Assembly: GCF_042663585.1 (NCBI RefSeq)
Contig: NZ_JBHTAN010000006.1
Span: 1,736,001 to 1,800,000 of the forward strand
Length of the DNA: 64,000 nt
Direction of reading: 5' to 3'
Source: Natranaeroarchaeum sp042663585
GTDB taxonomy: Archaea; Halobacteriota; Halobacteria; Halobacteriales; Natronoarchaeaceae
Below are positions 1 to 8,700 of the stretch, one piece after another. Within the stretch, counting starts at the first letter, position 1. Each line of letters starts with the position of its first letter. The translations under genes and the position numbers were made by a program. The notes below the pieces were generated by a model. It searched no databases. It saw only the letters and a program-made list of their open reading frames with translations, and was not told the DNA's origin.

Positions 1-2
1 AG

Positions 3-398
3 GAGGGCCGCGGCCGATATAACGGTAGCTTCTCGGGCGGAGACTTCGACGCCGCAGTTGCGAAATACACCGACGAGTACGTCTCCTGTACGGAATGTGG
101 CCTGCCGGACACGCGACTCGTCCGCGAGGACCGCACCCCGATGCTTCGCTGTGACGCCTGTGGCGCGTTCCGCCCGGTCGCAAAGCGCTCCAACAAAACC
201 CAGAACGTCTCGACGGCCGCCGTCGAGGAGGGCAAGACCTACGAGGTCAAGATCACTGGAACAGGCCGCAAAGGCGACGGTGTCGCCGAGAAAGGCAAGT
301 ACACCATCTTCGTCCCCGGCGCGGAGGAAGGCGATGTGGTCGAAGTGTACATCAAGAACATCAGCGGGACGCTCGCGTTCTCGCGACTGGCGAACTGA
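3..398 (+). CDS. eif2b: Translation initiation factor aIF2 subunit beta, 3' part, with TRAM domain
   Basis: This is the C-terminal 131 residues of aIF2-beta; the reading frame is open at the left edge, so the start lies outside the window. aIF2 delivers initiator Met-tRNA to the small ribosomal subunit as a GTP-dependent alpha-beta-gamma trimer. A zinc finger is visible as two CxxC pairs at visible residues 29-32 and 50-53. It is followed from about residue 70 by a TRAM-like beta domain (KGDGVAEKGKY, FVPGAEEGDVV), an RNA-binding module that haloarchaeal aIF2-beta proteins carry. A short T-run at 424-428 after the stop may end transcription. The next gene is convergent. Confidence 0.9.
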   Translation, partial: EGRGRYNGSFSGGDFDAAVAKYTDEYVSCTECGLPDTRLVREDRTPMLRCDACGAFRPVAKRSNKTQNVSTAAVEEGKTYEVKITGTGRKGDGVAEKGKYTIFVPGAEEGDVVEVYIKNISGTLAFSRLAN

Positions 399-617
399 CG
401 GCTCTCTCGGTTCTATGGCGTCGCTTTTTGAGCGATTTTAAGAGATGATTTCACGGGCGTGTGACCCGCGAAATCGGTGGGGAACTGTCGGCATACGGAG
501 CGTGGCCGTCTCGTGTGACGGAACTGCGAACGACCACACGATATACTGCCGGCGTATCCTACTAAACCTTGCGACCTTTCAGAACACAGACCCCGTCATA
601 TAGCGGTCTCTGGGCGG

Positions 618-2165
618 TTACCTATCGGTTACCCGGATAGGATCAAGCCGGTCGAGCGCCACGTGCTCGTCGATCAGCGCTCCCGCTCGGTTGTAGGCGC
701 TCCCAGCCGAACCGTCCCGGTCCGGACGGTCCGTCCCCGCCGCCTCGAAGACCGATTCGAGGAACGCCTCTCGTGCGTTCCCGTTCTCGAAGAGTCCGTG
801 AAGGTAGGTGCCCAGGACCTGCTCGATGGCCGCGCCGCTCCCGGCGAAGGGCCGGTCCGTGCTTTCCGTTAGCGCCGTCTCCCCCATGTGGATCTCGTAG
901 CCCGAGACCCGCCCGGTCGCCCCGTCGAGCGGGCCGACGCCAGCGATATCTTTGCTGACCTGTACGAGTCGCTTTTCGGGTGAGAACGCGGTTTCGACCG
1001 GCAAAAGCCCGACCGCTTCGACGGTCGTCTGTTCGCCGGTGCCCTCGACAGCGGCGTTCGTAATCCGCTCGCCGAGTAGCTGATAGCCGCCACAGAGGCC
1101 GACGATTGGACCGTCGAACTGCCTGATCTCCTCGTCGAATCCCGCCTCGCGAAGCGCAAGCAAATCGTCGACGGTGTTCTTTGTACCGGGTAATACCAGT
1201 GCGTCGGCGTCCCGGACGGAGGCATCGAGAGACCAATACGACACCCTGACACCCGGTTCGCGTGCCAGTGGCTCCAGATCGGTAAAGTTCGAGATCCGCG
1301 GAAGCCGGGGGACAGCGACCGTCACTGCCCCATCGTCGGGAACGCCATCGTCCGCGCCGCGGACAGATCGCTCGCCGGGAGCGGGTAAAGAGACGCTGTC
1401 CTCCGCGGGCAGGCCTGGATCGTCGTAGGGAACCACGCCGAGCACGGGCACGCCTGTCCGCTCTTCGAACTCCGCGATTCCGGGGTCGAGGATCGATCGA
1501 TCGCCGCGGAACTTCGTGATGACGGCCCCACCCACCTGCTCGCGGAGGTCGTCGGGCATGAGTGTCAGCGTCCCGACGAGGCTGGCGAACGCGCCGCCGC
1601 GTTCGATATCGGCGACGAGCAGGATGGTCGCATCGGTGAAGCGGGCCGTCTCGACGTTCGCGAGATCCCTGTGGTGGAGATTGATCTCGCCCATCCCGCC
1701 GGCCCCCTCCGCGACCACGATGTCGGCGTCCGCAGCGAGTCGACGGTGAGCGTCGACTGCCGAGTCGCGCGCTCGCTCCCAGTGCTCGTCGTAGTACTCG
1801 CCCGCCGCGTAGTGGCCGACCGCCTCGCCGTCGAGCACGATCTGGCTCTCGCCGTCGCCGCGGGGTTTCAACAGGACCGGATTGACGTCGGTCGTCGGCG
1901 GGCGACGCGCCGCCCGGCACTGGACGTACTGGGAGACGCCGATTTCGCCGCTTCCCGCGCTACCGTCTTCGATGGACTCCGGGTGTGGGACGACGCGAGC
2001 GTTGTTGCTCATGTTCTGGGCTTTGAACGGCGCGACATCGACCCCGCGGTCCGACAGCAGGCGGCAGATCCCCGCTGCTACCGTGCTCTTGCCGACGTGG
2101 CTCGCGGTTCCCGCGACGAGTAGCGTCGGCGTTTCGGCGGGCGGATCGTTGCCGGTGGCAGTCAT
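618..2165 (-). CDS. cbiP: Cobyric acid synthase CbiP/CobQ
   Basis: Glutamine-dependent amidase that converts adenosylcobyrinic a,c-diamide to cobyric acid by four amidations at b, d, e and g. The 515 residues have the family layout: an N-terminal dethiobiotin-synthetase-like ATPase with loop GTASHVGKST near residue 18, and a C-terminal class I glutaminase domain. The glutaminase nucleophile is Cys358 in GLCGGYQLLG and the catalytic His is His456 in GTYLHGLF. The ATG start sits 4 nt past the stop of cobA, so it is the last gene of the cbiE-cbiA-cobA-cbiP operon. Length and both active sites look intact. Confidence 0.95.
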   Translation of the reverse strand: MTATGNDPPAETPTLLVAGTASHVGKSTVAAGICRLLSDRGVDVAPFKAQNMSNNARVVPHPESIEDGSAGSGEIGVSQYVQCRAARRPPTTDVNPVLLKPRGDGESQIVLDGEAVGHYAAGEYYDEHWERARDSAVDAHRRLAADADIVVAEGAGGMGEINLHHRDLANVETARFTDATILLVADIERGGAFASLVGTLTLMPDDLREQVGGAVITKFRGDRSILDPGIAEFEERTGVPVLGVVPYDDPGLPAEDSVSLPAPGERSVRGADDGVPDDGAVTVAVPRLPRISNFTDLEPLAREPGVRVSYWSLDASVRDADALVLPGTKNTVDDLLALREAGFDEEIRQFDGPIVGLCGGYQLLGERITNAAVEGTGEQTTVEAVGLLPVETAFSPEKRLVQVSKDIAGVGPLDGATGRVSGYEIHMGETALTESTDRPFAGSGAAIEQVLGTYLHGLFENGNAREAFLESVFEAAGTDRPDRDGSAGSAYNRAGALIDEHVALDRLDPIRVTDR

Positions 2166-2169
2166 CGGC

Positions 2170-2832
2170 TCAGTACTCGGTGCCCTTCCGTGCTGGCTGG
2201 CCGGCGTCGATTGGGTGTTTCCCCTTCCGGACCTCGGTCACGAGATCCGCGTGGTCGAGCAGATACGTCGGCTCTTCGTGACTACCCGTAAACACGAGTT
2301 CTAGGTCATCAGGTGCGTCCTCCACGAGGGCGAGCACCTGCTCTGGCTCTACTAGCCCGCGGTCGGCGGCGTACAGCACTTCGTCGAGGATCAGCATGTG
2401 CAGGTCCTCGCCGTCGATTCCCGCGGCGACGAGTTCCTCGGCGCGCTCGAAAGCGGCCTGTGCGCGTTGTTCGTGGTCCGGGTCGTCGCCCGCCGCGCCG
2501 AAGCCGTGCCAGCCGTAGTGACCGGCGTTCTCGTACGTAAAGCCCGGGACGTGCTCGATAGCGTTGTACTCGCCCCGGACGTCCTCGACGGTGTCGGTGC
2601 CGCCTTTCATGAACTGGAGCATGTGGACGCGGTAGCCGTGCCCCGCCGCGCGCAGCCCCATTCCCATCGCGGCAGTGGTCTTGCCTTTCCCATCGCCCCA
2701 CCACACCTGCAGGAGGCCGAACTCCTCGGGATCGCTCGGCTCGATCGGTTGAGCGGTCGGTCTCCGCCCGCCGACCGCGTCCTCAGTTGCCGCACTATCC
2801 GCCTTGTCGTCGGTTTGTGTGTTCTCTGTCAT
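2170..2832 (-). CDS. cobA: Cob(I)yrinic acid a,c-diamide adenosyltransferase (CobA/CobO type)
   Basis: Transfers the adenosyl group of ATP to reduced cob(I)yrinate or cobinamide, making the Co-C bond of coenzyme B12. The P-loop GDGKGKTT is at residues 46-53, after an acidic 40-residue N-terminus. LILDEVLYA is the Walker B region, and the C-terminal GRKA-like tail of the family is replaced by QPARKGTEY. An open frame continues upstream, but the ATG at 2832 overlaps the cbiA stop as ATGA and gives the usual family length (220 residues), so I chose it. It lies between cbiA and cbiP in one operon. Confidence 0.93.
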   Translation of the reverse strand: MTENTQTDDKADSAATEDAVGGRRPTAQPIEPSDPEEFGLLQVWWGDGKGKTTAAMGMGLRAAGHGYRVHMLQFMKGGTDTVEDVRGEYNAIEHVPGFTYENAGHYGWHGFGAAGDDPDHEQRAQAAFERAEELVAAGIDGEDLHMLILDEVLYAADRGLVEPEQVLALVEDAPDDLELVFTGSHEEPTYLLDHADLVTEVRKGKHPIDAGQPARKGTEY

Positions 2833-4166
2833 GGGTCGAGTGCGTCGAGAAACGCGTCGAATGCGCCGCTCTCGGGATGAACATGTGCGTACGTCCCAAG
2901 CGTTCGATACTCCGTCAGCCCGTCCATCTCGTCGTGGATGCCCTCGCCGCGGACGACGTCGAACGCGAACCGGGCGTCGGCGGCGACGTCGGCGCTGGAG
3001 TAGTGGAACTCGTGGCCGCGAAGCCGTTCGCCAGCCTCCGCAGTCAGCGCGTCGCCGCGGGCCGCCAGTTCGACGTGGTCGAGCGCCCGATACCGGTCGT
3101 GCATCGTCACGTCGGCCGGCAGGACGCCAGCCATCTCGTGGCGCTCGCCGTCGGTCGTCGTCAGCGACTCGGACAGTGCTATCAGGCCGCCACACTCGCC
3201 GAGGATCGGAAGCCCCTCCATGGCCCGCTCGGCGAGCGTCGACAGCGCCTGGCTCTCCGCGAGCGCCTCGGCGTGCAGTTCAGGATAGCCGCCGGGGAGG
3301 TAGACGCCGTCGCAGGGCGGCAGGTCGTCGCCAGCAGTCGGCGAGAAGGGCACCACCTCGCTCCGCTCGCGGAGGCGTTCGAGCGTCGCTGGATAGGCAA
3401 AGGCGAAGGCCATCCCTCGCGCAACGGCGACCGTAGCGTCGGTGGACTCGCGGCTGTCAGCCTTCACCGATGCTCCTCGCTCGGGGCACGGCGGCGTCTG
3501 CGCGATATCGAGTAGGCGATCCGTCCGTAGAGTCTCCGCAGCGGCGTCGAGCGCCTCGGTCGGGAGGGCCGCCTCCTCGCCCAGTTGCAGGCCGAGATGT
3601 CGGTCGGGGATTGCCAGATCCTCGTTCGGCGGGATCCGACCGAGATACTCGATGGACTCCGGGAGGGCGTCGCGGATCCCCGCCTCGTGTCGCCCCCCGT
3701 GAGCGCGCTGGGCGATGATTCCTGCGACCTGCATATCGCGACCGGCCTGCTCGGCGTACTGCCGGAAGCCAAAGGCCGTCGCAGCGACGCTTTCCATGCC
3801 CGCCTGGGCGTCGACTACCAGCACGACGGGCAGGTCGAGCGCCTCGGCGACCATCGCCGTCGAGGAGCAATCACCGTCGTACAGCCCCATCACGCCCTCG
3901 ACGACGCAGGTCGTGGGCGCATCACCCCCTCCCGCTGTCGGTCGGTAGTAGTTCCGCTGAAGCCCGTCTTCGCCCTGAAGCCAGCGGTCGAGCGTCCGGG
4001 AGGGACGACCGGCGACCGCCTCGTGATGGCTCGGATCGATGAAGTCCGGGCCGGCCTTGGCTGGCTGTACTGTCTCGCCGGCCCGCTCCAGCGCCCGGAT
4101 CGTGGCGAGCGTCGCGACGGTCTTGCCGACGCCGGAGGCCGTCCCGCCGAGGACGAACCCCTTCAT
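2829..4166 (-). CDS. cbiA: Cobyrinic acid a,c-diamide synthase CbiA
   Basis: Glutamine- and ATP-dependent amidation of the a and c side chains of cobyrinic acid. The 445 residues begin with a P-loop (GTASGVGKT, residues 8-16) and end with a class I glutaminase domain whose nucleophile is Cys325 in GECGGLIAL. The motif GLYDG (early) and the PGGYPE loop before the glutaminase nucleophile are standard for CbiA. It overlaps cbiE upstream by 4 nt and cobA downstream by 4 nt, so the four genes are almost surely translated from one mRNA. Confidence 0.94.
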   Translation of the reverse strand: MKGFVLGGTASGVGKTVATLATIRALERAGETVQPAKAGPDFIDPSHHEAVAGRPSRTLDRWLQGEDGLQRNYYRPTAGGGDAPTTCVVEGVMGLYDGDCSSTAMVAEALDLPVVLVVDAQAGMESVAATAFGFRQYAEQAGRDMQVAGIIAQRAHGGRHEAGIRDALPESIEYLGRIPPNEDLAIPDRHLGLQLGEEAALPTEALDAAAETLRTDRLLDIAQTPPCPERGASVKADSRESTDATVAVARGMAFAFAYPATLERLRERSEVVPFSPTAGDDLPPCDGVYLPGGYPELHAEALAESQALSTLAERAMEGLPILGECGGLIALSESLTTTDGERHEMAGVLPADVTMHDRYRALDHVELAARGDALTAEAGERLRGHEFHYSSADVAADARFAFDVVRGEGIHDEMDGLTEYRTLGTYAHVHPESGAFDAFLDALDP

Positions 4167-4888
4167 TCATGATCACCTCGCACGAGTAGTACTGAGAGAT
4201 CCGAGAAGGCTGAGTCTTCCGGCCGGTCGCCGCCTGCGAGGTCGCCGAGCATCGTCTCAGTGGCCCGCTCCTCGTCGTGGGTGAGGTGCTCGAAGACCGT
4301 CGCTGACAGTTGGCTCCGGGCGGCGCGCGCTCCCGGCGCGGCGTCGCCGAGTAGGTATGCCGCGATGTCCTCTGGCATGCAGTCGTACGGTCGGGGCAGG
4401 ACGAGCAGGTGGCGGTCACCCACTGCGCTGGCAATCCGAGCGAGTTCCGACTCGATCGGTCCGCGCCTGTGCAGCGTGACGAACGTCGTCTCCTCGAAGG
4501 GGACGACGGCCCTGCTCGCGGCGACCTGGATGCAGGAGATGCCCGGGATCACCCTGAGAGGCCGGTCGACGACGTTCCGGACCGAATCGAGAAACTGATG
4601 GCCCGAGACGTTCGGATCGCCCATCAGGACGGCGACGCCGCGCTCGCCCTCTCTGACCCGCTCGCCGAACCGTTCCAGCGTTGCTGCCTCGTCGTCGTAG
4701 CCACAGGTAAGCACATCCCCGCCAATGACCGCCTCGACGTAGCCGACGACGCTCTCGAACCCGACGATCACGTCGGCACGCGCCAGTTCCTGTCGGGCGA
4801 TTTCTGTCAGATACCGCGGGCTCCCCGGCCCGATGCCGACCGCGCTCACCCGCTGTGCCGTCCCGGCCGAAGCGTCGTCAGTTGCCAT
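4163..4888 (-). CDS. cbiE: Cobalt-precorrin-7 C5-methyltransferase CbiE
   Basis: SAM-dependent corrin ring methylase of the tetrapyrrole methylase fold. The N-terminal VGIGPGSPRYLT loop at about residues 17-28, the GDPNVSG loop and VIPGISCIQVAA are the family SAM and substrate motifs. At 241 residues it is CbiE alone, without a fused CbiT domain. It is the first gene of the left arm of the cobalamin island. The other ring-contraction methylases (CbiL, CbiH, CbiF, CbiJ, CbiG) are not in this window and must be encoded elsewhere. Confidence 0.88.
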   Translation of the reverse strand: MATDDASAGTAQRVSAVGIGPGSPRYLTEIARQELARADVIVGFESVVGYVEAVIGGDVLTCGYDDEAATLERFGERVREGERGVAVLMGDPNVSGHQFLDSVRNVVDRPLRVIPGISCIQVAASRAVVPFEETTFVTLHRRGPIESELARIASAVGDRHLLVLPRPYDCMPEDIAAYLLGDAAPGARAARSQLSATVFEHLTHDEERATETMLGDLAGGDRPEDSAFSDLSVLLVRGDHE

Positions 4889-4913
4889 CGAATAACAAGT
4901 GGACTTGCATTAG

Positions 4914-4926
4914 TTAAATATTTATT
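4914..4926. promoter_or_regulatory. Shared AT-rich TATA region between cbiE and btuF
   Basis: The 60-bp divergent gap holds one AT-rich block, TTAAATATTTATT. It lies about 26-36 bp upstream of both the cbiE ATG (4888) and the btuF ATG (4950). That spacing suits short or leaderless transcripts in both directions. The two arms would then share a control region. No cobalamin riboswitch could be recognised in so short a gap. Confidence 0.5.
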
Positions 4927-4949
4927 GCACCGCCGGCAGGCTCCTGGTG

Positions 4950-6074
4950 ATGCAAATACGCGTATCAATCGTCGTTGCATTGCTGGTGATCGGCCTCGTG
5001 GCTCCTGCTGGCGCTGTCGGAGCGCCGATTAGCCAGGATGCGGCGTCGGCCGACACGGACTGTACGTTTCCGGTGACCGTCGAAGACGACTCCGGAACCG
5101 AAGTGACTCTGGAAGAACAACCGGAACGGATCGTGACACTCCGGCCGAGCGCCGCACAGACGCTCTGGGAGATCGGCGGTAAAGAGCAGGTGGTCGGCGT
5201 TACCAAGTTCGCCGAAAACCTGAACGACACCGACGAGATCGAGTCGATCTCCAAGGAAGAGGCGGCCGTCAGCACCGAGACAGTCGTCGGCCTCGAACCG
5301 GACATCGTGTTTGCGCCGGGCTCGGGCGACGACGAGACCGTCGACCAACTCCGCGAACTCGGCGTGACCGTGTATCGCTTCGACTCTGCAGCATCGCTCG
5401 ATGACGTCTACAGTAGCGTCGAGACCATCGGTCGGCTCTCGGGCAACTGTGAGGGTGCCGCGGAGACGACCGACTGGATGGACGAAGAACTCGGCGTAGT
5501 CGCCGACGCCGTCGAGAACGAGGAATCGCCGGACGTACTCTACAGTTTCTTCGGTTACACTGCCGGGCAGGACACCTTCATCGACGAACTGATCGTGGCC
5601 GCCGGCGGGACCAACGTCGCCGCCGAGGAAGGGATCGAGGAGTATCAGCCGCTGAGTCAGGAGACCGTGGTCGATACGGATCCCGACTGGATCGTCCTGA
5701 ACTCGAACTCGCCCGAGATTCCGGAGGGCGATGGCTACGAGCAGACGACGGCTGTTCAGGAAGACCAGGTGATAATCGTCGATATCAACCACCTCAATCG
5801 CCCCGCTCCCCGCGTCGTCCACGGCGTGACTGCGATGGCCGAAGCGTTCCACGGGGAGTCGTACGAGGAAGCCCTCGAGGCGGCCGAGGACGAAGAACAG
5901 ACCGACGAAATCGAGGAAGGCGATGAAGAGAGTGTGGACGACGACAACGGCGAGGAGAGCGATGAGCCCGACCCGTCCGATACGGACGACGAACTCTCCG
6001 GCTTCGGAGTCGCTGTCGCCGCACTCGCGCTGTCGGCCCTCGCCCTCCTCGGGCGGGTGAAACCTGACCAATGA
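4950..6074 (+). CDS. btuF: Cobalamin ABC transporter substrate-binding protein BtuF, C-terminally membrane-anchored
   Basis: Extracellular corrinoid-binding protein. It has a Sec-type signal peptide (about residues 1-25) and a two-lobed periplasmic-binding domain with the family motif RIVTLRPSAAQTLWEIG. A very acidic stalk (about residues 305-350) follows, and the end is SGFG, a hydrophobic stretch and a basic tail. That tail matches the PGF-CTERM archaeosortase signal except that S replaces P, so lipid anchoring after cleavage is likely. GTG at 4947 is an alternative start one codon earlier. BtuC and BtuD do not follow, which is unusual for btuF. Confidence 0.85.
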   Translation: MQIRVSIVVALLVIGLVAPAGAVGAPISQDAASADTDCTFPVTVEDDSGTEVTLEEQPERIVTLRPSAAQTLWEIGGKEQVVGVTKFAENLNDTDEIESISKEEAAVSTETVVGLEPDIVFAPGSGDDETVDQLRELGVTVYRFDSAASLDDVYSSVETIGRLSGNCEGAAETTDWMDEELGVVADAVENEESPDVLYSFFGYTAGQDTFIDELIVAAGGTNVAAEEGIEEYQPLSQETVVDTDPDWIVLNSNSPEIPEGDGYEQTTAVQEDQVIIVDINHLNRPAPRVVHGVTAMAEAFHGESYEEALEAAEDEEQTDEIEEGDEESVDDDNGEESDEPDPSDTDDELSGFGVAVAALALSALALLGRVKPDQ

Positions 6075-6958
6075 ACGTCGTCTCGACATCCCCCTCGGGA
6101 ACGGAGATCCTCTACGCGCTGGGCGTCGAACCGGTCGCAGTCTCCCATTCGTGTGATTACCCGCCAGCCGTCGACGACCTGCCGACCATCGACGTCTCGC
6201 GCGTCGACGCGGGCGCGAGCGTCGACCGGCACCGACAGGTCACAGCGTCGACTCAGGACGGCGGCGTCTACCGGATCGATTCCGAGGTGCTCCGCTCCGT
6301 CGACCCCGACCTCGTCCTCACGCAGGGCGTCTGTGGCGTCTGTGCAGTCGACCAATCGCTGATCGCCGAGACGCTGGCCGGCCTCGACATCGATCCGGAC
6401 GTGCTGGCGCTCGACGCCAGTCGACTTGCCGATCTGTACGAATGTATCGAACGGGTCGGCGCGGCGGTGGGCAGAGAGACGCAGGCGGAGTCGCTCGTGG
6501 CCTCGCTCCGCGAGTGCGTCGCGGCGACCGAAGCGCGCGTCGCCGACCGGGCGGCAACGCCCCGAGTCGCAGTCTTCGAGTGGATGGACCCGCCGCGGCT
6601 TGCGGGCAACTGGGTGCCGGAGTTGATACAGAGCGCGGGCGGGCGACCGCTGCTCGTCGACCCTGGCCAGCGGACCACGGAACTCGACTGGCAGACGCTG
6701 GTCGACGTGGCGCCCGAGGTGATCGTCGTCGCACCGTGTGGCTTCGGCGTCGAGCGGACCGAGGAACGGATCGACGAACTCGCCGACCGTGAGGGCTGGG
6801 AAGCGCTTCCGGCAGTCGAGCAGGGGCGCGTCTACGCGGTCGACGGCGCGGCGTATTTTAACCGCTGGACGCCACGGCTGATCGACTCGTTGGAGCGTCT
6901 CGAACGGCTCCTCGCACGCGATGCGTCGCTTCCCGATGACGTTCGACGGCTGGTGTGA
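6071..6958 (+). CDS. BtuF-like cobalamin-binding protein without signal peptide
   Basis: 295-residue protein of the BtuF/helical-backbone metal-receptor fold. It starts directly at the first strand of the domain (MNVVSTSPSGTEILYALG). The start is fixed by an ATGA overlap with btuF. There is no signal peptide, lipobox or C-terminal anchor, so it should stay in the cytoplasm. A Cys-rich patch, GVCGVCAVDQ, lies at about residues 88-97. Proteins of this type are usually annotated as cobalamin-binding proteins. Co-translation with the surface BtuF suggests a role in corrinoid handling inside the cell, but this is inferred. Confidence 0.7.
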   Translation: MNVVSTSPSGTEILYALGVEPVAVSHSCDYPPAVDDLPTIDVSRVDAGASVDRHRQVTASTQDGGVYRIDSEVLRSVDPDLVLTQGVCGVCAVDQSLIAETLAGLDIDPDVLALDASRLADLYECIERVGAAVGRETQAESLVASLRECVAATEARVADRAATPRVAVFEWMDPPRLAGNWVPELIQSAGGRPLLVDPGQRTTELDWQTLVDVAPEVIVVAPCGFGVERTEERIDELADREGWEALPAVEQGRVYAVDGAAYFNRWTPRLIDSLERLERLLARDASLPDDVRRLV

Positions 6959-6996
6959 CGGCCTATCGACTCGGTGATGGCTGTCTACTTGGAATA

Positions 6997-7016
6997 CGTA
7001 ACCGCTATCAGTTACG
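6997..7016. promoter_or_regulatory. Inverted repeat upstream of the tungstate operon
   Basis: CGTAAC and GTTACG are exact 6-bp inverted arms with an 8-nt spacer, just upstream of an AT-rich TATA-like stretch at 7024-7036. The position, ahead of tupABC and its Mop-domain regulator, suggests an operator for that regulator. This is inference from placement only. Confidence 0.4.
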
Positions 7017-7067
7017 CAACAGGGATAATCATTAACTATGTAGCCGATGACCGTTGTATCATATACG

Positions 7068-7976
7068 ATGCATCGGCGCGAGTTCGTCGCTGCGCTAGCG
7101 AGTGGGGGAGCGGTCACAGTCGCTGGCTGTAGCGATACCGACGAGAACGCGGAGGCGGGGATAGTCGGCGAAACACTCACGCTTACGACGACGACGAGCA
7201 CCTACGACACCGGCCTCGTCGACGAAGTAGACGCCGCCTTCCAGGACCGGTACGGCGTCACAGTCGAGGCGGTCAGCCAGGGGACTGGCGCGGCGCTCGA
7301 AAGCGCCCGCCGCGGCGACAGCGACGTGGTGCTGGTCCACGCCCGATCGCTCGAAGACGAGTTCCTGCGGGAGGGCTACGGGGTCAACCGGCGCGATCTG
7401 ATGTTTAACGACTTCGTCATTGTCGGCCCGGAAGAAGACCCGGCCGGAATCGACGGGACGGAGTCGGCAACGGAAGCGTTTCGGGCCATCGCCGAGTCCG
7501 GATCAGTCTTCGTTTCCCGCGGCGATTCGTCGGGGACACACACGAAAGAACTCGCCATCTGGGAGGAGACAGAGAGCGACCCCGGCGGGGACTGGTACCG
7601 CGAAGCGGGGAGCGGGATGGGGCAGGTGCTCACCCAGGCCGACCAGAGCGGCGGCTACACGCTGGCCGACCGCGGGACGTTTATTTCGATGCGGTCGGAG
7701 CTTTCGATCGGTATTCGCGTCGAGGGGCCCCTCGAGGGGGGTCCAGAGTTGCTTGCGAACCCGTACGGCATCCTCGCCGTCAACCCCGCCGTCCACGAGA
7801 ACGTCAACTACGACCTCGCGCTTGCCTACATCGGCTTTCTCACGTCCCGAGAGGGTCAGGAACTCATCGGGTCGTACACCGTCGACGGCGAGCAACTGTT
7901 CTTCCCCGAGGCGCTCTCCGACGACCCGAACTTCCAGCAGTACGTCCCGGAGGGCTGGACGCCCGAGGAGGAGTGA
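7068..7976 (+). CDS. tupA: Tungstate ABC transporter substrate-binding lipoprotein TupA
   Basis: Captures tungstate or molybdate outside the cell for import. The start at 7068 gives a twin-arginine lipoprotein signal (MHRREF) with lipobox VAGC and lipidated Cys21. ATG at 7047 is an alternative but adds residues before the RR and sits close to the TATA-like region. TTTSTYDTGL, then VVLVHARSLE, FNDFVIVGP, SRGDSSGTHTKE and ADRGTF are the TupA-family anion-binding segments. Length is 302 residues, usual for the family. Permease and ATPase genes follow with almost no gap. Confidence 0.9.
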   Translation: MHRREFVAALASGGAVTVAGCSDTDENAEAGIVGETLTLTTTTSTYDTGLVDEVDAAFQDRYGVTVEAVSQGTGAALESARRGDSDVVLVHARSLEDEFLREGYGVNRRDLMFNDFVIVGPEEDPAGIDGTESATEAFRAIAESGSVFVSRGDSSGTHTKELAIWEETESDPGGDWYREAGSGMGQVLTQADQSGGYTLADRGTFISMRSELSIGIRVEGPLEGGPELLANPYGILAVNPAVHENVNYDLALAYIGFLTSREGQELIGSYTVDGEQLFFPEALSDDPNFQQYVPEGWTPEEE

Positions 7977-7977
7977 T

Positions 7978-8700
7978 ATGATAGCCTCTATCGCCGCAGA
8001 GACGCTCCAGGCGCTCGATCCGGCGATGATAGAGTTCCCGTTCGAGCGCAACTACGTCGAGAGCATCGTCTACGTCTCGCTCTACGTCAGCCTCACGGCA
8101 GTAGCGTTGAGCACGATGGTGAGCCTCCCGATAGCGATGCTCGTCGGCTTCGCCGAGTTCCCCGGCAAGCGGTTCGCCATCGCCCTCGTCAACACCGGGA
8201 TGGGGCTTCCGAGCGTCGTCGTCGGACTGGTCGTCCTCTTTGCCGTCTCGAACCAGGGCCCGCTGGGTTCGCTCGAACTCGTCTTCACCAAGGAGGCGAT
8301 GATCATGTCCCAGTTCGTCCTCGCGACCCCGGTGATCACGGGCGTTAGCCTCGCGGCCGTCACCAGCGTCGAGGAGGGGGTCCGGGACGCCGCCTACGCG
8401 ATGGGCGGGACGCGGGTAGATATCGCACTCGTCACGATCAAGGAGGCCCGCTACGGCATCGTGACGGGCGTCCTGGCGGGGCTTGGACGGGCGATCAGCG
8501 AGGTCGGATCGGTGCTCATCGTCGGCGGCAACATCGCCGGGGCGGACGGCACCGCCATCACGCGGACGCTGACGACGGCGATCCAGTTGGAAGCCCGACA
8601 GGGTCGGTTCGAACTGGCACTGGTGCTGGGCGCGATACTGCTGACGCTCGTGCTGTTGGTAAACGCGGTCGTGCTCCGGTTCGGCGGTGGTCGCATATGA
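7978..8700 (+). CDS. tupB: Tungstate ABC transporter permease TupB
   Basis: 240-residue inner membrane permease with about five to six hydrophobic segments. The conserved cytoplasmic EAA-type loop, with a DAAYAMGG core near residues 138-145, is followed by SEVGSVLIVGGNIAG, a TupB-typical segment. The ATG is 2 nt after the tupA stop; an open frame extends upstream through tupA in another frame but is not coding. It overlaps tupC by 4 nt (ATGA). Confidence 0.9.
   Translation: MIASIAAETLQALDPAMIEFPFERNYVESIVYVSLYVSLTAVALSTMVSLPIAMLVGFAEFPGKRFAIALVNTGMGLPSVVVGLVVLFAVSNQGPLGSLELVFTKEAMIMSQFVLATPVITGVSLAAVTSVEEGVRDAAYAMGGTRVDIALVTIKEARYGIVTGVLAGLGRAISEVGSVLIVGGNIAGADGTAITRTLTTAIQLEARQGRFELALVLGAILLTLVLLVNAVVLRFGGGRI

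Noticed and set aside
4889..4949. A cobalamin riboswitch between cbiE and btuF
   Set aside because: The gap is only about 60 bp and shows no B12-box or long stem system; only TATA-like sequence is visible.
5756..7201. A 481-codon open frame on the minus strand opposite btuF and its partner
   Set aside because: Arg/Ser-rich translation without domain; the two plus-strand genes have recognisable folds.
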